A stretch of 64,000 bases of DNA from JABFRZ01 sp964631945 (lineage in GTDB: Bacteria > Planctomycetota > UBA1135 > GCA-002686595), in contig CAZWAY010000025.1 of the NCBI GenBank assembly GCA_964631945.1, forward strand, positions 13,902 through 77,901, given 5' to 3'. The notes under the pieces are model-generated. The model had not been told where the DNA came from. It saw nothing but the letters and a program-made list of their open reading frames with translations, and did not search any database. The position numbers and the translations under genes were made by a program. Shown piece after piece: positions 54,645-64,000 of this stretch. Position 1 is the first letter of the stretch; each line of letters starts with the position of its first letter.

Positions 54645-55688
54645 ATGATCCAGCGCACCGCGTCCGAGCTCGCCGAGCTGTGTGGCGCCGTCCTCGAAGG
54701 GGACGGCGCGCGCTTGCTCGTGGGCCCGGCCTCGCTCGGCGAGGCCCGCGCCGACCAGGTCAGCTTCGTGCGAAGCGTGCGTCAGGCGGGGGAGTTCGAG
54801 GGCACGCGCGCGGGTGCGGTGCTCGTGCCCCTCGACCTGCGCGCGCGCCGCTCGGACCTGGCGCTCTTGCGCTGCCAGGACCCCAGTCGGGCCTTCTCGC
54901 GCGTGGTCGAGCTCTTCCACCCGCCCGCTCCGCGCCCGCCGGCGGGGGTCCACGCGCGCGCCGTGGTCGAGCCGGGCGCGCGGGTGGGCGCGGAGGCCAG
55001 CGTCGGTCCGCACTGCTACGTGGGGGCCGGAGCGGAGCTGGGGGCGCGCGTCGTGCTCCATCCCAACGTGTACGTGGGCGCGGGGGTCCGGATCGGCGAG
55101 GGGAGCGAGCTCTTCCCGGGCGTGGTGCTGTACGACGGGGTCGAGCTCGGCAAGCGCTGCCTGATCCACGCGGGCACGGTGATCGGTTCGGACGGCTTCG
55201 GCTTCGAGCCCAGCGCCACCGGCTGGGAGAAGATCCCGCAGTACGGCACGGTCGTGGTCGGCGACGACGTCGAGATGGGCGCGAACTGCGCCATCGATCG
55301 TGGTCGCTTCGAGGCCACCCGCATCGGCAACGGGGTCAAGCTCGACAACCTCGTGCACGTGGCGCACAACGTGATCGTGGAGGACGGGGCCCTGCTGATC
55401 GCCCAGGTCGGCGTGGCCGGCTCGGCGCGCGTCGGCGCGCGCGCGATCCTGGCGGGCCAGGTCGGCATCGCCGGCCATCTCCACATCGGCGCGGGCGCGC
55501 GCATCGCCGCCCAGTCCGGCGTGGGCAAGGACGTGCCCCCCGGCCAGGATCAGTTCGGCAGCCCCTCGCGCGAGAAGGGCGAGGCCTTCCGCCTGATCGC
55601 GCTGCAGGGCAAGCTGCCCGAGCTCTTCCAGCGCGTGCGCGCGCTCGAACGACTGGCGTCCGCGCGCGACGGAGAGGAACGCTCCTGA
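54645..55688 (+). CDS. lpxD: UDP-3-O-(acyl)glucosamine N-acyltransferase
   Basis: A 347-residue LpxD. The N-terminal uridine-binding domain (1-100) is followed by the hexapeptide beta-helix (VGPHCYVGAGAELGARVVLHPN). Conserved HAGTVIGSDGFGFEP and LDNLVHVAHNVIVEDG, the latter with the catalytic His, identify the enzyme. It adds the second acyl chain in lipid A synthesis. Start is ATG 54645; its stop overlaps the lpxC-fabZ start (TGATG). Confidence 0.96.
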   Translation: MIQRTASELAELCGAVLEGDGARLLVGPASLGEARADQVSFVRSVRQAGEFEGTRAGAVLVPLDLRARRSDLALLRCQDPSRAFSRVVELFHPPAPRPPAGVHARAVVEPGARVGAEASVGPHCYVGAGAELGARVVLHPNVYVGAGVRIGEGSELFPGVVLYDGVELGKRCLIHAGTVIGSDGFGFEPSATGWEKIPQYGTVVVGDDVEMGANCAIDRGRFEATRIGNGVKLDNLVHVAHNVIVEDGALLIAQVGVAGSARVGARAILAGQVGIAGHLHIGAGARIAAQSGVGKDVPPGQDQFGSPSREKGEAFRLIALQGKLPELFQRVRALERLASARDGEERS

Positions 55689-56977
55689 TGCGTTCGCAAC
55701 GGACGCTCTCGACCGCGGTCGAGTTCTCGGGGCGTGGCCTGCACTCGGGCGAGAACGTGCACGTGCGCGTGCTGCCGGCGGGTGAGGACACGGGCGTGGA
55801 GTTCGTGCGCACCGACCTGCCGGACGCCCTGCCGATCCCGGCCCACATCCGCTACTACTCCAACCGCGACCGGCGTTCGCACCTGGAACGCGGCGGCTAC
55901 GGCGTGGACACGATCGAGCACCTGCTGGCGGTCTGCACCGGGCTCGCGCTGGACAACCTGCGGGTGGAGATGTCGGGCTCGGAGATGCCCGGCCTGGACG
56001 GCAGCGCCAAGACCCTGGCCGAACTCTTCGCCCAGGCGGGCATCGTGGCGCAGTCCGCGCCGGCCAAGAGCTTCCGCCTCGAGGAGCCGATCTTCGTGCG
56101 CGACGGCGCGGCCACCCTGGTGGCGCTGCCGGCCGATCGTCCGAGCCTGACCGTCCAGTACATCGCTTCCTTCAACGACCCCGAGGTCGAGGGCGGCTCG
56201 TTCCACCTCGAGGTCACGCCCGAGACCTTCGTGCGCGAGATCGCGCCCGCGCGCACCTTTTGCCTGGCCTCGGAGGTCAAGCAGCTCCAGGCGGCGGGCC
56301 TCGGCAAGGGCGCCACTCGCGAGAACACGGTCGTGCTGGGCGATCCGGCCACGGTCCTGCGCATGCCCGGCGAGCCCGTGCGGCACAAGCTGCTCGACCT
56401 GCTCGGCGACCTGCACCTCCTGGGCTGCGACCTGCACGCGCACCTGATCGCCACGCGCTCGGGGCACAAGACGAATGCCGACCTGGTGCGGCGCCTGTAC
56501 GACCTGATCGAGGCGCGCGCGATGGGGGGCGTGATCCGGCGCGAGACCGGGCTGGACGTGCGCGAGGTCATGCGCATGCTCCCGCACCGCTACCCGTTCC
56601 TCTTGATCGACCGCGTGATCGAGATCGACGGATTCCAGCGGGCGGTGGGCATCAAGAACGTCTCGATCAACGAGCCCTTCTTCCCCGGACACTTCCCGGG
56701 ACGTCCGCTGATGCCCGGCGTGCTGCAGCTCGAGGCCATGGCGCAGCTCTCGGGCGTGCTGCTGCTGCGCAAGCTCGAGCACACCGGCAAGCTGGCGGTC
56801 CTGTGGTCGATCGACAAGGTCAAGCTGCGTGCGCCGGTCGAGCCCGGCGACCAGCTGCGCATCGAGGTCGAGACGCTGCGCATGAAGGGCGAGACGGCCC
56901 AGGTCAAGGGCCAGGGCACGGTGGAGGGCAAGCTCGTGTGCGAGGCCCTGCTGACCTTCACGATGGTCGAGCCGTGA
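55688..56977 (+). CDS. LpxC-FabZ fusion: UDP-3-O-acyl-GlcNAc deacetylase and 3-hydroxyacyl-ACP dehydratase
   Basis: A 429-residue fusion. Residues 1-280 are LpxC: DTIEHLLAVCTGLALDNLRV (zinc His), GSEMPGLDGSA, HKLLDLLGDLHLLGCDL (zinc His and Asp) and a final SGHKTNADLVR. Residues about 295-429 are FabZ: MLPHRYPFLLIDRVIEI (active-site His) and FFPGHFPGRPLMPGVLQLEAMAQ. Both active sites appear intact. The fusion, known from Bacteroidetes and other groups, joins a committed lipid A step with acyl-chain supply. ATG 55688 overlaps the lpxD stop. lpxA starts 22 bp downstream. Confidence 0.96.
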   Translation: MRSQRTLSTAVEFSGRGLHSGENVHVRVLPAGEDTGVEFVRTDLPDALPIPAHIRYYSNRDRRSHLERGGYGVDTIEHLLAVCTGLALDNLRVEMSGSEMPGLDGSAKTLAELFAQAGIVAQSAPAKSFRLEEPIFVRDGAATLVALPADRPSLTVQYIASFNDPEVEGGSFHLEVTPETFVREIAPARTFCLASEVKQLQAAGLGKGATRENTVVLGDPATVLRMPGEPVRHKLLDLLGDLHLLGCDLHAHLIATRSGHKTNADLVRRLYDLIEARAMGGVIRRETGLDVREVMRMLPHRYPFLLIDRVIEIDGFQRAVGIKNVSINEPFFPGHFPGRPLMPGVLQLEAMAQLSGVLLLRKLEHTGKLAVLWSIDKVKLRAPVEPGDQLRIEVETLRMKGETAQVKGQGTVEGKLVCEALLTFTMVEP

Positions 56978-56999
56978 TGGACGCGAGAACGACAGCCAG

Positions 57000-57851
57000 A
57001 TGAGCACCAAGATCCACCCCACGGCCGTGATCGCGACCGGAGCCGAGCTCGGTTCGGACGTGACGATCGGACCCTATTCCGTGATCGGGGCCGCCGTGAA
57101 GATCGGCGACAACACGATCGTCGGCCCGCAGGTCGTGATCGACGGAGTCACGACCATCGGGCGCGAGAACCGCTTCCTCGGGCAGGCCAACATCGGGGGT
57201 GCGCCCCAGGACCTGTCCTACGAGGACGAGCCCACGCAGCTCGTGCTGGGCGATCGCAACACCGTACGCGAGTTCGTGACCATCAATCGCGGCACCATCA
57301 AGGGCGGCGGGGTCACGCGCGTCGGCAGCGGATGCCTGTTCATGGCGTGCTCGCACGTGGCCCACGACTGCGAGATCGAGGACGGCGTGCAGCTCGGCAA
57401 CAACGTGTTGCTGGCCGGGCACGTGGCCGTGGGGCGCAACGCCATCGTCAACGGCGCCGCGGCCGCGCACCAGTTCGTGACCATCGGGCGCAACGCCTAC
57501 GTGGGCGGCCTGACCCGGGTGATCCAGGACGTGCCGCCCTTCATGATCCTGGAAGGGCATCCGGCGCGCGTGCGCAAGCTGAACGTGATCGGCCTGGAGC
57601 GCGCGGGGCTGCCCGAGCAGGAGATCCAGGAACTGCGCGCGGCCTTCCGCCGCCTGTTCCGCGCCGAGGAGAGCCGCAGCCGGGTGCTCGGCCAGCTCGA
57701 GCTGGAGTTCAAGGGCGCGCTCGTGCGCGAGCTGTTCCAGTCCCTGCGCAACGCGGAGCTCGGCTTGAAGGGCCGCTACCGCGAGACCCGTCGAGACGAG
57801 TTCCGCCGGGCCGGGGAGGAGCTGCTGTTGCGCGCGACGGGGGCCCGTTGA
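57000..57851 (+). CDS. lpxA: Acyl-ACP-UDP-N-acetylglucosamine O-acyltransferase
   Basis: A 283-residue LpxA. The beta-helix opens IHPTAVIATGAELGSDVTIGPY; GGAPQDLSYEDEPTQLVLGD, CSHVAHDCEIEDG (catalytic His) and GLTRVIQDVPPFMILEGHPA are conserved. It catalyses the first acylation of lipid A synthesis. The C-terminal helical domain is slightly longer than in E. coli. Its stop overlaps the TTG start of the next gene. Confidence 0.96.
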   Translation: MSTKIHPTAVIATGAELGSDVTIGPYSVIGAAVKIGDNTIVGPQVVIDGVTTIGRENRFLGQANIGGAPQDLSYEDEPTQLVLGDRNTVREFVTINRGTIKGGGVTRVGSGCLFMACSHVAHDCEIEDGVQLGNNVLLAGHVAVGRNAIVNGAAAAHQFVTIGRNAYVGGLTRVIQDVPPFMILEGHPARVRKLNVIGLERAGLPEQEIQELRAAFRRLFRAEESRSRVLGQLELEFKGALVRELFQSLRNAELGLKGRYRETRRDEFRRAGEELLLRATGAR

Positions 57852-58855
57852 GCGCGCGTCAACGCGTGGCCGTGGTCGGCGTCGGCCACCTCGGCCGGAT
57901 CCACGCGCGCATCCTGGCGCGCCACCCGCGGGCCGAACTCGTGGCCGTGGTGGATGCGGACGAGGCCCGCGCCGCCGAGGTCGCGGCCGAACTGGGTTGC
58001 CGGGCCCTGGGGGGCTGCGGCGACCTGGAACCCGAACTGGACGCGGCCGTCGTGGCCGTGCCCACGACCCTGCACGAGGCCGTGGCCGTGCCGCTGCTCC
58101 AGCGCGGGGTGGCCTGTCTGGTCGAGAAGCCGCTGGCGCCCGACCTGGCGGCGGCCGACCGGATCCTGGCCGCCGCCCAGGCGAGCGGCGCGCAGCTCGC
58201 CGTGGGGCACGTGGAGCGCTTCGAGCCGGGCGTGCGCAAGGTGGCCGAACTCGGCGTGCGGCCGCGCTTCATCGAGTGCCACCGCCTGTCCACCTTCCGA
58301 TTCCGCAGCCTGGACGTGGGGGTCGTGCACGACCTGATGATCCACGATCTCGACCTGGTCCTGCACTTCATCGATTCGGAAGTCGTGAGCCTGGACGCCT
58401 CGGGCGGGACGATCCTGACCGACAGCCTCGACCTCGCCTCGGTGCACCTGGTGTTCCAGAACGGGGCCCGCGCGAACGTCACGGCGAGCCGCGTCTCGCT
58501 CACACCGATGCGTCGCTTCCGGCTCTTCTCGGGCTCGAGCTACGTCAGCCTCGATTTCACCAAGAACTATGGGCTGGTGGTGAAGAAGGGGCCCGGTTGG
58601 GAGCAGGGGCGCGAGGCCCTTCGCACCCAGGATCTGGCCGAGCTCGCCAAGCGCGAGAACTTCGTCACCGGAGAGCTCCTGGACGTCTCCGAGCTCGCGC
58701 TCGAGGGCCTGGAACAACCGCTGCAAGCCGAGCTCGACTCCTTCCTGCGTTGCGTGGAGTCCGGCCGCGCGCCGGAGGTCAGCGGACTCGATGGTCGGCG
58801 GGCGCTCGAGCTGGCCGAGCGGATCACGGCTGCCATCGGCGCGCAGAGCTGGTAG
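57848..58855 (+). CDS. Gfo/Idh/MocA-family oxidoreductase coupled to lpxA
   Basis: A 335-residue NAD(P)-dependent oxidoreductase. The nucleotide-binding motif VAVVGVGHLGRIHA is at residues 7-20, EKPLAPD contains the catalytic Lys, and HVERFEPGVRKV and HDLMIHDLDLVLHF match the sugar-dehydrogenase subgroup near lpx genes. Start is TTG 57848 overlapping lpxA (TTGA). A GnnA-like role (making UDP-GlcNAc3N for N-linked lipid A acylation) is possible, but GnnB, the partner aminotransferase, is not in this window, so other sugar nucleotides are equally likely. Confidence 0.9.
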   Translation: MSARQRVAVVGVGHLGRIHARILARHPRAELVAVVDADEARAAEVAAELGCRALGGCGDLEPELDAAVVAVPTTLHEAVAVPLLQRGVACLVEKPLAPDLAAADRILAAAQASGAQLAVGHVERFEPGVRKVAELGVRPRFIECHRLSTFRFRSLDVGVVHDLMIHDLDLVLHFIDSEVVSLDASGGTILTDSLDLASVHLVFQNGARANVTASRVSLTPMRRFRLFSGSSYVSLDFTKNYGLVVKKGPGWEQGREALRTQDLAELAKRENFVTGELLDVSELALEGLEQPLQAELDSFLRCVESGRAPEVSGLDGRRALELAERITAAIGAQSW

Positions 58856-58994
58856 CCCTTCGCGGCGCTTGCTAGCCTGACCCCGGAAGTCGCCTGGCGG
58901 CGCAGGTGTACCCGGCTCGATCCCCTGAGCCTTACAAACGTCTGATTGGGCCCACCTCATCCGCCTCGGCAGGACCGAAGCGGTGTCGGGCCCA

Positions 58995-59016
58995 CCTTGA
59001 ACCGTCTGGTTCAGGG
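58995..59016. terminator. Hairpin in the gap after the oxidoreductase gene
   Basis: CCTTGAACC and GGTTCAGGG pair over 9 bp (one wobble) with a 4-nt loop GTCT. There is no T-run, so termination is uncertain. In the same 241-bp gap the ten bases GGGCCCACCT occur twice (about 58947 and 58987). Nothing else was recognised here. Confidence 0.4.
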
Positions 59017-59096
59017 TAGGCCGGGCACGGCGTCGCTGGGTGCTTCCGTTTTCGCGACCCAGAAGCCCCTCCCGTCCGACACCTCGCTCTCCCTCC

Positions 59097-60395
59097 ATGC
59101 GCGCACTCCTGTTGCTGCTGTTGGTCGTTCTGGCGTTCCTCACCGTGCGAGCGTTCCGCAGCGTTCCGGAGACCGCCCTGGCCAAGGACCGCCCTGTTCT
59201 CGAGACGCCTCCCCCGGACACCCAGGCGCGCTTCCTGGCTCCGCCGCCGTCCTCGGCGGGTTCCGGTGCCACGAATCCCGGCGCCGTGGGCGGGCGCGGA
59301 AGCGAGCCGGAACCGCAGGGTGCGCCCGAGGCCTGGCCATCCAGCCTGCTGCCCTCCGTGGTCGGGCCCGAGGAGGAAGTCGCGGTGGCGACGGCTCTGG
59401 CCCACCGAACCGCCGCGGAAGTCCAAGCCGCGGCCGCCGGCCTACCCAAGGATCGCGCCCTGATGCTGGAGGCCTTTGCCTGGGCCATGAGCGGGGAACG
59501 CCAGCTCGCTCTCTCGCTCTCGCAGAAGATCACGGACAAGGAGTCGCTGGACGGACGCGAGCGGGCCCTGTTCGAGGCGGCCTTGACCGGGCGGGCTCCC
59601 GCTCCGGCCTCCATCGGGAGCAGGCCGGTGGCCCTGGCCATGGAGATGGCCTTGCTCGCGCGCGAAGCCAAGGAGGCCATGGATGTGAAGCAGTACCCGG
59701 ACTCGGCGCGCGCCTACTCCGCCCTCCTGAAGGGCGAGATCGGGGCTCCCTGGCCCCCGGATCGCGCGAGCCTGGCCCGCTGGACGGAGGCACTGAGGAC
59801 GGCCCAGCGCGAACATCGCTGGAGCCCGCGGGGCGATTGGCCCGCCGTCGAGGTCAAGGTGGCGGGGGGTGACAGTCTGATCGCCCTTCGGCAGCGGTAC
59901 CTCGCCGATCGGCCACAGGCCCGGATGTGCACGGGGCTGATCGAGCGCACCAACCGCCTGAAGGGGTATCTCCAGCCCGGTCAGACGCTCCGCATCCCCA
60001 CCGATCCCGTCAGGATCGTGGTCGACCTGGAGGCCCGCTGGGCCCTCTATTTCTTCGGGGAGGAGGTCGCGGCCGCCTGGCCGGTCGGGATCGGTCGGCC
60101 TGGCGAGGAGACCCCCCCGGGCGACTACACGGTCCGGAACAAGCTGGAGAACCCGCCCTGGATGAAGGAAGGGCAGGACCCGATCCCCTTCGGAGACCCG
60201 CGAAACCCCCTCGGAACTCGCTGGATCGGCTGGTCACGAGGCGACACACGGACCTCCTACGGCTTCCACGGTACCTGGCAGCCGGAGAGCATCGGCCAGC
60301 CCGCCTCCGACGGTTGCGTGCGCTTCCTGAACGCTGACGTCGAGGAACTCTTCCAGATCCTGCCCGAGGGGGCCCCCATCCGGGTCGAGGGCTGA
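59097..60395 (+). CDS. L,D-transpeptidase with LysM-like domain
   Basis: A 432-residue protein with an N-terminal membrane or signal segment (MRALLLLLLVVLAFLTV). A Pro/Gly-rich linker and a helical region (about 90-240) are followed by a LysM-like module (VKVAGGDSLIALRQRYLADR to GQTLRIP). A YkuD catalytic domain comes last: GIGRPGEETPPGDYTV, YGFHGTW and the active-site SDGCVRFLNADVEEL. It makes 3-3 cross-links or attaches proteins to peptidoglycan in the periplasm. The start is ATG 59097. The gene is separate from the lpx operon and precedes the rRNA genes. Confidence 0.92.
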   Translation: MRALLLLLLVVLAFLTVRAFRSVPETALAKDRPVLETPPPDTQARFLAPPPSSAGSGATNPGAVGGRGSEPEPQGAPEAWPSSLLPSVVGPEEEVAVATALAHRTAAEVQAAAAGLPKDRALMLEAFAWAMSGERQLALSLSQKITDKESLDGRERALFEAALTGRAPAPASIGSRPVALAMEMALLAREAKEAMDVKQYPDSARAYSALLKGEIGAPWPPDRASLARWTEALRTAQREHRWSPRGDWPAVEVKVAGGDSLIALRQRYLADRPQARMCTGLIERTNRLKGYLQPGQTLRIPTDPVRIVVDLEARWALYFFGEEVAAAWPVGIGRPGEETPPGDYTVRNKLENPPWMKEGQDPIPFGDPRNPLGTRWIGWSRGDTRTSYGFHGTWQPESIGQPASDGCVRFLNADVEELFQILPEGAPIRVEG

Positions 60396-60473
60396 CGCAG
60401 GCGAGCCTGGAGGGGGGCTAACCCCGTGCCCGCCCGCGGGTTAGGTGCCAGGACGGAAAACCAGCCCCGAAGC

Positions 60474-60501
60474 TTGACCGGAGCCCAAGAAGCCATATCA
60501 T
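60474..60501 (+). promoter_or_regulatory. rRNA operon promoter
   Basis: TTGACC at 60474-60479 and TATCAT at 60496-60501 are spaced by 16 bp in an A/T-enriched patch, about 187 bp before 16S. The 292-bp gap from 60396 to 60687 holds this promoter, a boxA motif and leader sequence; no gene was seen. Confidence 0.75.
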
Positions 60502-60579
60502 CCTCGCCCCACGTCGCACGAAGGTGTAGGCGTGCCGAACACGGATCAGCCGCGTCTGGACCCGCAAGGGACCGGGCGC

Positions 60580-60602
60580 GAGGCTCTTTGACAACAGGGT
60601 GA
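60580..60602 (+). promoter_or_regulatory. boxA-like antitermination motif in the rRNA leader
   Basis: GAGGCTCTTTGACAACAGGG matches the bacterial rrn boxA core (GCTCTTTGA). A near copy precedes the 23S gene at 62750. It probably recruits Nus factors. Confidence 0.7.
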
Positions 60603-60687
60603 CCCTTGAAACTCGTGCGAGCGTAGGGGCTGCGCATCTGCGCGGTCTCCAACTACAAGAGAAGCGATCAACGCCATTCAACAAGCA

Positions 60688-62244
<1,557 letters not shown>

Positions 62245-62486
62245 CGGGATAACGTTAGGCGCTTCGGTGACTAGCTCGCGCTGCAAGGTGCGGGCCTGGC
62301 GCCCAAGTGGCGAGCATAGGTGCGCATGCACGAGTCCAAGGGTCACCCACTTCCTTTCACCAGTCCGCCAAGGCCTGGTCGCGGGCAGTGTCCGAACCGA
62401 GCAACCGCAAGTCGGCCGTTGCGCGGGCAAGCGAGCTGCGGCGCCCGACCGAGTCGGGCGCGGGCGGTCGGCGCGCCGAGATCCAC

Positions 62487-62563
62487 GGGCTTGTAGCTCA
62501 GTTGGTTAGAGCGTCCGCCTGATAAGCGGGAGGTCAGTGGTTCAAATCCACCCAAGCCCACCA
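62487..62563 (+). tRNA. tRNA-Ile (GAT anticodon)
   Basis: Acceptor arms GGGCTTG and CAAGCCC pair perfectly, followed by A and an encoded CCA. The anticodon loop CTGATAA holds GAT. TTCAAAT is the T loop. It lies in the 16S-23S spacer. Confidence 0.97.
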
Positions 62564-62574
62564 CCACCCTGTTC

Positions 62575-62650
62575 GGGGGCGTAGCTCAGCTGGTAGAGCA
62601 CCTGGTTTGCAACCAGGCGGTCGTCGGTTCGAATCCGGTCGCCTCCACCA
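62575..62650 (+). tRNA. tRNA-Ala (TGC anticodon)
   Basis: Acceptor arms GGGGGCG and CGCCTCC pair with one wobble, followed by A and encoded CCA. The anticodon loop TTTGCAA holds TGC. It lies 11 bp after tRNA-Ile. Confidence 0.97.
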
Positions 62651-62749
62651 GCCAGCCTAGCGGATCCCGAGGCGCTGCCGAAGAGCGACGGCGAGGTCGA
62701 ATAACGAGGTGAATGGAAAGCTCGAGTCACTCGCGGCCTTCATGGTCGC

Positions 62750-62773
62750 GAGGCTCTTTGAAAACAAGGTGAA
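62750..62773 (+). promoter_or_regulatory. Second boxA-like motif before 23S
   Basis: GAGGCTCTTTGAAAACAAGG repeats the leader motif at 60580 almost exactly. Its position between tRNA-Ala and 23S is standard for rrn spacer boxA. Confidence 0.7.
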
Positions 62774-62817
62774 CTGGTTCGCGGCGTGGCAGCCACGCAT
62801 AGATAAAAGAAGAGCGT

Positions 62818-64000
<1,183 letters not shown>

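Overview
This is a very GC-rich bacterial chromosome segment, most likely from the Planctomycetota. The 16S rRNA at the right end has planctomycete-like traits: a mismatch in the usual 27F primer site, ACTCCTACGGGAGGCTGC in place of the standard EUB338 target, and the wording GCAGTCGAGAATCTTCCGC. Gene content agrees: an LpxC-FabZ fusion, several Hanks-type Ser/Thr kinases, an ECF sigma factor fused to a membrane anchor and extracytoplasmic domains, and many exported proteins of unknown function. GTG and TTG starts are common, and many operon genes overlap by four bases (GTGA, TTGA, ATGA).

Left part (1-11.7 kb). A pseudokinase-caspase-like fusion runs off the left edge. It is followed by a patatin-type lipase, an LpxH-like phosphoesterase, a small lipoprotein, an arylsulfotransferase-like protein and a small exported protein. 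Then come full-length cobalamin-dependent methionine synthase (metH), translationally coupled to an ArsR-type regulator fused to a methyltransferase, an Smr-domain protein and a Cys-rich lipoprotein with a strong terminator.

Middle (11.7-45 kb). A zinc/manganese-type ABC uptake operon carries its own outer-membrane barrel candidate. Next are a lipoprotein FKBP, an ECF sigma/anti-sigma/exported-protein operon, and a 167-bp imperfect palindromic element between convergent genes. A divergent pair of membrane proteins shares carboxypeptidase-regulatory-like domains; one of them is an ECF sigma factor. Then follow typA/bipA, a kinase-TPR gene interrupted by a 10-N assembly gap, a large choice-of-anchor-B/TIG exported protein, an SGNH hydrolase, the three-gene proton-translocating transhydrogenase (split pntA plus pntB), a YkgJ protein, an FHA-GAF-sigma54 activator next to a giant transmembrane kinase, an aminotransferase, and phosphatidylserine decarboxylase with a CMD-family protein.

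Right part (45-64 kb). This is a housekeeping block on the plus strand: glmU-prs-rplY-pth-rpsF-rpsR-rplI-dnaB, then an envelope block bamA-lpxD-lpxC/fabZ-lpxA-Gfo/Idh oxidoreductase, an L,D-transpeptidase, and an rRNA operon (promoter, boxA, 16S, tRNA-Ile, tRNA-Ala, boxA, partial 23S). GlmU, LpxA, LpxC, LpxD, LpxH and BamA, with an L,D-transpeptidase, imply a didermal envelope with lipid A synthesis and cross-linked peptidoglycan. No CRISPR array, transposase, prophage or riboswitch was recognised. Only rRNA leader and spacer regions exceed about 240 bp without a gene, and these are described under their own entries.
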